The notes under the pieces are model-generated. The model did not search any database and was not told where the DNA came from. It worked only from the letters and a program-made list of their open reading frames with translations. A program made the translations under genes and the position numbers. A stretch of DNA of 5,032 bases, taken from assembly GCA_041497995.1 (NCBI GenBank), contig JBGQHM010000462.1, positions 1 through 5,032 of the forward strand, in the 5' to 3' direction. Position 1 is the stretch's first letter; the number at the start of each line of letters is the position of its first letter. This document shows, piece by piece, positions 1 through 5,032 of the stretch. The DNA comes from DATKMS01 sp041497995 (GTDB lineage: Bacteria; Desulfobacterota; Binatia; HRBIN30).

Positions 1-1
1 G

Positions 2-955
2 GTGATCGAATCGGCCGGACCGGCGAGCCCTGAGTCGTTGGCGGCGCGGGGTCTGGGGTACGACACGCTCAGGGCAGAAAACCCGAAGCTTGTGGTGTGC
101 AGCATCAGCCCGTTCGGCCAGACCGGGCCGTACAGTCAGTACCGTGGCTCGGACATCACCGCCGTCGCCATGGGTGGCAACATGTATCCGACCGGCAATC
201 CTGATCGCGCGCCGGTGCGCTGTTCGCTGCCGGTAGCGCACTACCACGGCGGTATCGAGGCGGCGGTCGGCGTGGTGTTCGCGCTGTGGGGGCGGGAGAC
301 ACAAGGCGAGGGGCAATTCGTCGACGTCTCGCTGCAGGAAACGATGCTCATGCCCAACATGACCAGCCCAACGCAGTTCCCGCTCACGGGATTCAAAGGC
401 GGCCGCGTCGGCGGCGGCTTCCGCGGCGGGAAGACCTTCTTCCACGAACTGTGGCCCGCCGCTGATGGCTACGTCTCGTTCGCGCTGCGCGGCGGGCCGG
501 CGCGCATCCCCGGCATCATCGCACTCATCAAGTACATGGACGACTGCGGCATGGCGCCCGACGTGCTAAAGAAGCGCGACTGGTCGGCGTACAATCACAA
601 CCTGATCAGCCAGCCGGAGGTCGACGAGATCGAGGCGGCGCTTGGCGCCTTCTTCCGCAGCAAGACGATGGCGGAGCTGTTCACCGCGGCGTGCGACCGC
701 AACTTGATGCTGGCACCGGCGAACACCGCGCGTGAAATTCTCTCGGCGCGCCAACTCGCAGCGCGCGAGTTCTTCGTCAAGCTGGATGATCCCGGGCGTG
801 GCATCGCGATCACCTATCCAGGGTCATTCGCCAAGACGAGCCTTGGCAATGTCGGCGTGCGTTTTCCCGCCCCACGACTCGGACAGCACAACGGCGAAGT
901 CTACGGCGCGCTCGGCCTCGATACGGCAGCGCTTGCTGCGGAAGGGGTCATCTGA
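2..955 (+). CDS. CaiB/BaiF family (family III) CoA-transferase, 5'-truncated by the window edge; catalytic Asp replaced by His
   Basis: This is the C-terminal three quarters of a family III CoA-transferase, a cytoplasmic enzyme class that moves CoA between carboxylic acids through an Asp-acyl intermediate. Visible family motifs are GQTGP (fragment residues 39-43), GNPDR (65-69), TQGEGQFVDVSLQET (100-114) and the C-terminal PAPRLGQHN. The frame is open to the left edge. The GTG at 2 aligns with Val97 of the next gene rather than with a start, so about 93 N-terminal residues lie outside the window. The alignment to that gene is ungapped from GQTGP to GxGQ, and it places fragment His80 (CAC, 239-241) exactly on the catalytic Asp (D173) of the neighbour. 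I infer a non-catalytic subunit of a heteromer, or a changed mechanism. The stop overlaps the next start by one base (TGATG), indicating translational coupling. The family call is secure; the substrate is unknown. Confidence 0.95.
   Translation: MIESAGPASPESLAARGLGYDTLRAENPKLVVCSISPFGQTGPYSQYRGSDITAVAMGGNMYPTGNPDRAPVRCSLPVAHYHGGIEAAVGVVFALWGRETQGEGQFVDVSLQETMLMPNMTSPTQFPLTGFKGGRVGGGFRGGKTFFHELWPAADGYVSFALRGGPARIPGIIALIKYMDDCGMAPDVLKKRDWSAYNHNLISQPEVDEIEAALGAFFRSKTMAELFTAACDRNLMLAPANTAREILSARQLAAREFFVKLDDPGRGIAITYPGSFAKTSLGNVGVRFPAPRLGQHNGEVYGALGLDTAALAAEGVI
940..947 (+). promoter_or_regulatory. Shine-Dalgarno site for the second CoA-transferase gene
   Basis: GGAAGGGG lies seven bases before the ATG at 955, inside the last codons of the upstream gene. 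It supports 955 as the true start, and with the one-base stop/start overlap it suggests the two CoA-transferase subunits are made in a fixed ratio. Confidence 0.6.
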
Positions 956-2178
956 TGCACGCACTGTTCACTGGGTTGAAGATCCTGGAATTCGGTGGCG
1001 GCGCCGCCGGGCCGTTCGGCGTGCGCTACTTCGCCGATCACGGCGCCACGGTGGTGCGCGTTGAGTCGCGCCAACGTCCCGACTTCATCCGTTTGCTGCG
1101 CTTCACACCCGACATGCCCGGCGGCATCGACGCCAGTCATATGTTCGCGATGGTGAATCCCAACAAGTACGGCGTCGCCCTCAACATGAGCCACCCCAAG
1201 GGTCCGGAGATCGCCCGGCGCCTGGTGAAGTGGGCGGACATCGTCGCGGAAAATTTTGCACCGAAGGCCATGGCGAAGTGGGGCCTCGACTACGAATCGC
1301 TGCGCGCGTTGAAGCCCGACGTGATCATGATCAGCACGTGTTTGAACGGCCAGACCGGCCCGGATCGCAACTACCCGGGCTTCGGTGGTCAGGGCTCGGC
1401 GATCTCCGGCTTCAACCACCTCACCGGCTGGCCGGACCGCGAACCGCTCGGCCCGTACGGTACGATCACCGACTCGCTGTCGCCGCGATTCGTGGCGTTG
1501 CTGGTCGGCTCGGCACTCCTGCATCGGCAGCGAACCGGCGACGGACAATACATTGACCTGTCGCAGGTAGAGGGCGGCGTCACCTGTCTCAGCGAGAATG
1601 TGCTGACCTACGCCGCCAACGGCGAAACGCTCGAACGCATGGGCAACCGCTCGCGCCACGCCGCGCCACACGGCGCGTTTCGCTGCGCGTCACAGAGCGA
1701 CGATGACGATCGCTGGGTGGCCATCGCCGTGCACGACGACCAGGACTGGCAGCGCTTTCGGCAAGCGATTGGTGACCCGACGTGGGCCGCGGCACCACGC
1801 TACGCGACGACGGCAGGCCGACTGGCGCACGTCGATGAGCTCGAAGACCACGTCGCGACGTGGACACGGCAGCGCTCGGCAGAAGAAGCAATGCGCACGT
1901 TGCAAGCGGCCGGCATCGACGCCGGCGTCGTGCAGAACTTCGAGGACCTGATCAACGACCCACAGCTCGCGCATCGCGGCCACTTCCGCGAGGTCGAGCA
2001 CGCGGTGATCGGCAAGCATTTTTGCGAGCGCGGCGGCACGCGCTTCTCCGCCACGCCCGAAGACATCCGCATGCCTGCCCCGTGCCTCGGCGAGCACAGC
2101 GAGTACGTGTACCGCGAGCTGCTCGGCATGTCCGCCGACGAACACGCCACACTCCAAGCCGACGGTGTCTTCACCTGA
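955..2178 (+). CDS. CaiB/BaiF family (family III) CoA-transferase, complete, with catalytic Asp
   Basis: This full-length protein of 407 residues is of usual length for the family. The N-terminal nucleotide-binding part begins LFTGLKILEFGGGAAGPFG (residues 4-22). It continues through VNPNKYGVALNM (67-78, the family's N-K-x-S/G-hxLdL region), ADIVAENFAP (94-103), LDYESL, GQTGP (132-136) and TGDGQYIDLSQVEG (194-207), and ends in PAPCLGEHSEYVYRELLG. Asp173 in the TITDSLSP segment sits at the position of the nucleophilic Asp of formyl-CoA transferase (Asp169 of Frc), so this chain should be catalytically competent. It starts in the stop codon of the preceding family III gene and is followed two codons later by an isochorismatase-like gene, all apparently one transcript. 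The pair resembles heteromeric family III enzymes such as the BbsEF type. The CoA donor and acceptor acids cannot be read from the sequence. Confidence 0.96.
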   Translation: MHALFTGLKILEFGGGAAGPFGVRYFADHGATVVRVESRQRPDFIRLLRFTPDMPGGIDASHMFAMVNPNKYGVALNMSHPKGPEIARRLVKWADIVAENFAPKAMAKWGLDYESLRALKPDVIMISTCLNGQTGPDRNYPGFGGQGSAISGFNHLTGWPDREPLGPYGTITDSLSPRFVALLVGSALLHRQRTGDGQYIDLSQVEGGVTCLSENVLTYAANGETLERMGNRSRHAAPHGAFRCASQSDDDDRWVAIAVHDDQDWQRFRQAIGDPTWAAAPRYATTAGRLAHVDELEDHVATWTRQRSAEEAMRTLQAAGIDAGVVQNFEDLINDPQLAHRGHFREVEHAVIGKHFCERGGTRFSATPEDIRMPAPCLGEHSEYVYRELLGMSADEHATLQADGVFT

Positions 2179-2181
2179 GCA

Positions 2182-2832
2182 ATGGTGCCTGATCCGACAT
2201 TCACCATTCAACATTCACCATTCACCATTCAGCCCGATCGGGCTGCCCTCTGCATTGTGGAAATGCAGAACGACATGGTGCACGAATCGAACATTGAGAA
2301 GCGCGGCATCCGCGGGGTGCTCGCGGCGCAAGTCAGCAAGCGGGACGTCATCCCGAAGTTGCAGCGGGTGATCGCTGTTGCGCGGGCATGTCACGTGCCG
2401 ATTCTGTACATCAACTTCTGCCTGAAACCCGGCTTCCCGCGGCCGAACACCGTGCTGCACCGCCGCTCGCAGCGCGAGCCGACGTTGGTCGAGGGCACCT
2501 GGGGCGTGCAGATCCATGAAGCGCTGGCGCCGCGCCCCGAAGACTTCGTGCTCGAACGCACCGTCGGCATCGACGGCTCCTACGGCACGCAACTCTATCC
2601 GGTACTGCGACAGCTCAAGCGCTGCACGATGATGATGGCTGGCGTTTCCACCAACCTCGCCGTCGAGGGCATCGTGCGCGCGTCGGCGAACCGCGGGTTC
2701 GACATGGTGGTGATCGAGGACTGTTGCGCCAGCTACCCCGACGAGTGGCATCGCTTCTCGGTCGAGAACATCCTGCCGCTGATCGCCACCGTGACCACAT
2801 CCGACGCCGTGATCCGCGCGCTGGGCAGCTGA
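2182..2832 (+). CDS. Isochorismatase-fold (cysteine hydrolase superfamily) protein lacking the canonical triad
   Basis: This 216-residue protein has the isochorismatase-like alpha/beta fold: the first strand and MQND motif are at AALCIVEMQND (21-31), a strand HVPILYIN at 71-78, YGTQLYPVLR at 134-143, AGVSTNLAVEGIVRAS at 153-168 and MVVIEDCCAS at 175-184. Classical cysteine hydrolases such as nicotinamidases use an Asp, a Lys and a Cys. Here the Asp position is Glu27 and the Cys position in STNLAVEG is Ala160. The Lys region reads LERTVGID, with Arg the nearest basic residue. True isochorismatases also lack the Cys, so a hydrolase of another kind or a binding protein is possible. The ATG at 2182 follows the upstream stop after GCA, in the same frame, and no Shine-Dalgarno is visible, so reinitiation from the upstream gene is likely. 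No later start precedes the first core strand, so translation must pass through the heptamer repeat (residues about 6-17). Substrate unknown. Confidence 0.92.
   Translation: MVPDPTFTIQHSPFTIQPDRAALCIVEMQNDMVHESNIEKRGIRGVLAAQVSKRDVIPKLQRVIAVARACHVPILYINFCLKPGFPRPNTVLHRRSQREPTLVEGTWGVQIHEALAPRPEDFVLERTVGIDGSYGTQLYPVLRQLKRCTMMMAGVSTNLAVEGIVRASANRGFDMVVIEDCCASYPDEWHRFSVENILPLIATVTTSDAVIRALGS
2197..2231 (+). repeat. Five tandem heptamers (MCATTCA) in the first codons of the isochorismatase-like gene
   Basis: Five back-to-back 7-base units read ACATTCA, CCATTCA, ACATTCA, CCATTCA, CCATTCA. They differ only in the first base and are much richer in A+T than their surroundings. They encode the atypical N-terminal stretch FTIQHSPFTIQ before the conserved domain. 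Because seven is not a multiple of three, gain or loss of one unit would shift the frame of the downstream gene. The units look like a short tandem repeat of intergenic type that has come to lie inside, or been captured by, the coding start. Confidence 0.85.
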
Positions 2833-2931
2833 GCTTACGAGGACGGCCAGGTCGTCGTCGAACAGGCGGGTGGCCAGCAGGTGTATTCCGACTGCCGCGC
2901 CGACGAGCTCCAGATGTGCCTGCCGCAGTAG
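2833..2931 (+). pseudogene. Possible coding remnant: 32 sense codons directly after the isochorismatase-like stop
   Basis: After the TGA at 2830-2832 the same frame stays open for 32 codons to a TAG at 2929-2931, with no start codon at its head. Third positions are G or C in nearly all codons, as in the real genes here, and the peptide (YEDGQVVVEQAGG, then QQVYSDCRADELQMCLPQ) looks like an ordinary protein C-terminus. It could be the tail of a deleted gene, or chance in high-GC DNA. I do not recognise the family. The rest of the gap, to 3021, shows no gene and no convincing terminator hairpin with a T-run, although the two flanking genes are convergent. Confidence 0.25.
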
Positions 2932-3021
2932 GGTGGTGTCGAGTTTCTCGGGGCGACATCGCGGTGAACGTGTTCTCCCGTAGACGTAGCCCGTGCCATG
3001 GCGGAACCAGAGTCTGTCAAG

Positions 3022-4482
3022 TCACCCGCGTGGCGTCGTGCCGGCGAGATCGGGCAGGACCGCGGGCAGCATGCGCAGCCTGCGCGTGGCGCTCTGTGCC
3101 GCGAAGTAACCGCACATCCCGTGCACTCCACCTCCAGGCGGAGTCGACGCCGAGCAGATGAACACGCGCGGGTGCGGCGTGGCGTACGGGTCGAGCCGCG
3201 CCACCGGCCGTGTGAAAAACTGGAAGAGGTCAGCCACGCCGCCGGTGATTGCGCCCCCGAGATAGTTGGGATTCTCCTTCTCGAGATCCGCCGTCCGCGT
3301 CGTGTGGCGCGCCAGGATACGGTCGCGGAAACCGGGAGCAGAGCGCTCGATCTGCCGCTCGATCGCGTCCGTGCAATCGACATTCGATCCCGAGGGAACA
3401 TGACAGTAGGCGTAGCCCGTGTGCTTGCCAGCCGGGGCGCGGGTAGGGTCGAACTGGCTTTGCTGAACGACCATCACGAATGGCCACTCCGGATGCGCGC
3501 CGCGCCAGACCGCGGCCTCCGCGGCGGCGATCTCCTCGAGGGTGCCGCCGAGGTGGACCGTCGAAGCTTCCAGACACCGCGAGTCTCGCCACGGGATCGG
3601 TCCGTCGAGGGCCCAGTCGAGCTTGAACACACCAGGACCGTAGCGATAGCGGCGCAGCCGGCGGACGTACCCTGCAGGCAACAGCGATCCACACACGTCG
3701 GCGAGCTGCGCCGGACTGGTGTCGAACAAGATGACACGGGCAGGCGGAATGTCCGCGAGGCTGCGCACGTACCTACCGGTCTCAACGCGGCCTCCGAGGT
3801 CGCGGAGATGGGAGGCGAGCGCCCGGGTGATGGCGTGCGACCCGCCCTCGGCGACGGGCCAGTCCTCGAGGTGCGCGGTCAGCGCGAAGATCATGGCGAC
3901 GGCCGCAGTGAGCGGCCGTTCGAGCGGCAGGATCGAGTGCGCCGCGCAACCTGCGAGCAGGGCGCGCGCCCGCGGACCCTGGAAGCGAGCGCGCAGTGCG
4001 GCCGCGGCGGGGAGAAGGCCCGGCAATCCGAAGCGCGCCAAGCGCAGCGGGTGCTTCGGGATCCGCAGCGGGCCGAGGAGATCGGCCAGGAGCGCGTGCG
4101 GCTCACGCAGGAACGGAGCGAAGAGATCCTCATATGCTTGCGCGTCTTCGTTCAGTTCGCGCGCCGTATCTGCGAGAGAGCGTTGCAGCAGCACGGCCGG
4201 CTCGCCGTCGAGCGGGTGCGCCACGGACGCGGGTGGACGGATCCACCGCAGACCGTGCGCCTCGAGAGGCAGGGTCCGAAAGAACGGGGAGAGCGCTCCC
4301 ATCGGGTGACAGCCCGAGCAGACGTCATGCAAGAACCCTGGGAGTGTCAGCTCGGCGGTCCGCGTCCCGCCGCCGATCTCGGCGCGCGCTTCGAGGACCA
4401 GAACGGAGGCACCGCTCCGCGCCAGCTCGATCGCGGCAGCGAGCCCGTTGGGACCGGAGCCGACGACGACTGCGTCGTCCAT
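3022..4482 (-). CDS. FAD-dependent oxidoreductase, phytoene desaturase / PYROXD2-like family
   Basis: This complete 486-residue flavoprotein is of the CrtI-like 'phytoene dehydrogenase and related proteins' group. The N-terminal FAD dinucleotide-binding fold is VVVGSGPNGLAAAIELARSG (residues 5-24), followed by VLVLEAR (27-33, Glu31 in the ribose-binding position) and the GGGTRTAE segment (37-44). Further family marks are AEGGSHAITRALASHL (211-226), HTGYAYCHVPSGS (354-366), NPNYLGGAITGG (405-416) and the C-terminal FAD-binding CSASTPPGGGVHGMCGY (443-459). These fit the bacterial and PYROXD2-type branch better than true carotenoid desaturases, and no carotenoid gene is nearby. The substrate is unknown; a hydrophobic or lipid-like one is plausible. 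The ATG at 4482 follows the upstream stop after five bases, with GAGG about ten bases before it, so it is the second gene of a minus-strand operon. A longer open frame on the opposite strand is rejected as a shadow. Confidence 0.95.
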   Translation of the reverse strand: MDDAVVVGSGPNGLAAAIELARSGASVLVLEARAEIGGGTRTAELTLPGFLHDVCSGCHPMGALSPFFRTLPLEAHGLRWIRPPASVAHPLDGEPAVLLQRSLADTARELNEDAQAYEDLFAPFLREPHALLADLLGPLRIPKHPLRLARFGLPGLLPAAAALRARFQGPRARALLAGCAAHSILPLERPLTAAVAMIFALTAHLEDWPVAEGGSHAITRALASHLRDLGGRVETGRYVRSLADIPPARVILFDTSPAQLADVCGSLLPAGYVRRLRRYRYGPGVFKLDWALDGPIPWRDSRCLEASTVHLGGTLEEIAAAEAAVWRGAHPEWPFVMVVQQSQFDPTRAPAGKHTGYAYCHVPSGSNVDCTDAIERQIERSAPGFRDRILARHTTRTADLEKENPNYLGGAITGGVADLFQFFTRPVARLDPYATPHPRVFICSASTPPGGGVHGMCGYFAAQSATRRLRMLPAVLPDLAGTTPRG

Positions 4483-4487
4483 GATGC

Positions 4488-5032
4488 TCAGACCTCGCCG
4501 TAGTCCCAGGGCGCGCGCTTCGCCAGCTCGGAGAGCGGCGCGTAGCCCTCTTCGAGGACCCCCCTCTTCGCGTCGACGATCCGCCAGTGCAGCGTCGAGC
4601 CCAGGATCGGCTGGGACTCAACCATGATCGCGCGCAGCTCTCCGTCTTCGAAGTTGCACTGTGCCTGGACACATTCGAGGAGGCGCTCGTTGGCCAGGTG
4701 CCCTTCGCCGAAGTTCCAGCCGAGGACCGAACCGGCGACGTTCTCGCCATCGACATAGTTGTACTCCTGGAACGGACGACCGCCGATCGCCTTGGGCAGC
4801 AACAGACCCAGCGTCCGCCCCTGCAGGTGTAAGGAACGAAACGCGAGGCCGCGGGAGTCCATCTGCGCCGCGTCCGCTGGCATCAACCGCTCGATCTGTT
4901 CGCGAAATAGCGGCGACGCTCGCTTCACCGCGCCGAGCTTCCTGTAGCTGTCACCGCGGAACAGCCACGCGTTCCACGCCCAGTTGCCGGCGTAGTAGCG
5001 CATCGCCACCAGGAAGGAGACTTTCGAGGGGA
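4488..5032 (-). CDS. DUF3556-like membrane-associated protein, C-terminal part, truncated by the window edge
   Basis: The reading frame is open to the right edge. It reads PSKVSFL before the GTG at 5009, so that GTG is probably an internal Val and the gene begins outside the window. The visible part (about 180 residues) starts with MRYYAGNWAWNAWLF (numbered from the GTG, 3-17). It continues with QGRTLGLLLPKAIGG, SVLGWNFGEGHLANERLL (93-110), CNFEDGELRAIMVESQPILG (118-137) and WRIVDAKRGVLEEGY (142-156). From memory these match the C-terminal portion of DUF3556 proteins, large (roughly 570-590 residues) predicted transmembrane proteins known from mycobacteria and other bacteria, function unknown. 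The fragment itself is mostly soluble in character apart from its hydrophobic start. It lies five bases upstream of the FAD oxidoreductase gene on the same strand, suggesting shared expression and possibly a membrane partner for that enzyme. The domain assignment is by recalled motifs and needs a profile search. Confidence 0.8.
   Translation of the reverse strand, partial: PSKVSFLVAMRYYAGNWAWNAWLFRGDSYRKLGAVKRASPLFREQIERLMPADAAQMDSRGLAFRSLHLQGRTLGLLLPKAIGGRPFQEYNYVDGENVAGSVLGWNFGEGHLANERLLECVQAQCNFEDGELRAIMVESQPILGSTLHWRIVDAKRGVLEEGYAPLSELAKRAPWDYGEV

Noticed and set aside
901..1671. 256-codon minus-strand open frame opposite the second CoA-transferase
   Set aside because: It lies antisense to a clear CaiB-family gene, has low-complexity Arg/Ala/His-rich content, shows no recognisable motif and crosses the boundary between two real genes.
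1690..2214. 174-codon minus-strand open frame beginning in the heptamer repeat
   Set aside because: The minus strand of the repeat is full of ATG and GTG triplets, so a start there is expected by chance. The rest is antisense to the CoA-transferase and has no motif.
2176..2832. TGA as a recoded codon, since every gene here ends in TGA and two are followed by open frame
   Set aside because: The proteins end at the expected C-termini of their families before each TGA, so ordinary stop use is the simpler reading.
2963..2974. Small inverted repeat GAAC-GT-GTTC in the gap, considered as an operator or terminator
   Set aside because: The arms are only four bases with a two-base centre, there is no T-run, and no promoter or gene start lies next to it.
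3014..3019. TTGACA on the minus strand in the gap, resembling a -35 box
   Set aside because: No -10-like sequence occurs at a suitable distance, and no minus-strand gene start follows in the window.
2981..3421. Near-identical 15-mers (14 of 15 bases) at 2981-2995 and 3407-3421, in the gap and in the oxidoreductase gene
   Set aside because: The match does not extend on either side, and the second copy is explained by the conserved TGYAY coding segment. It is too short to claim a duplication or a recombination site.
2998..4503. A 501-codon open frame on the plus strand covering the whole FAD oxidoreductase gene
   Set aside because: It is slightly longer than the minus-strand gene, but its translation is Arg-rich with no domain motifs. 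The minus-strand frame has the full set of FAD-binding and family motifs. Long antisense frames are common in high-GC genes.

Overview
The window is high-GC, densely coding bacterial DNA with no RNA genes, insertion sequences, CRISPR arrays or integration sites that I can recognise. Genes overlap or lie a few bases apart, and all five end in TGA at the natural C-terminus of their families, so TGA is an ordinary stop here. Family III CoA-transferases, an isochorismatase-fold protein, a phytoene-desaturase-like FAD protein and a DUF3556-type protein together suggest an environmental, lipid- or organic-acid-metabolising bacterium (for example Actinomycetota, Myxococcota, 'Candidatus Binatota' or a similar lineage). 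The sequence alone does not decide which. Left block, plus strand, positions 1 to 2832: three genes form one apparent operon. The first is the 3' part of a CaiB/BaiF CoA-transferase that enters from the left edge. The second is a complete CaiB/BaiF CoA-transferase that overlaps the first by one base. The third, after a two-codon-length step (TGA GCA ATG), is an isochorismatase-fold protein. The two CoA-transferases align without gaps around the active site, where the complete one has the catalytic Asp (D173) and the partial one has His. This suggests a heteromeric enzyme with one catalytic and one non-catalytic subunit. The isochorismatase-like protein also departs from the classical Asp-Lys-Cys triad, and its first codons run through five tandem 7-base repeats. 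Gap, 2833 to 3021: this short convergent intergenic stretch begins with a coding-like run of 32 codons that may be a gene remnant. No clear terminator is visible. Right block, minus strand, 3022 to 5032: a two-gene operon is read right to left. It starts with the C-terminal part of a DUF3556-like membrane-associated protein that runs off the right edge. Five bases later comes a complete FAD-dependent oxidoreductase of the phytoene desaturase/PYROXD2 type. The two blocks are convergent and need not be functionally linked. The plus-strand block looks like an acyl-CoA activation module for an unknown acid. The minus-strand block looks like a redox enzyme paired with a membrane protein of unknown function. 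I see no wholly new system. The most interesting points are the split CoA-transferase pair and the repeat-led, triad-less isochorismatase homologue.
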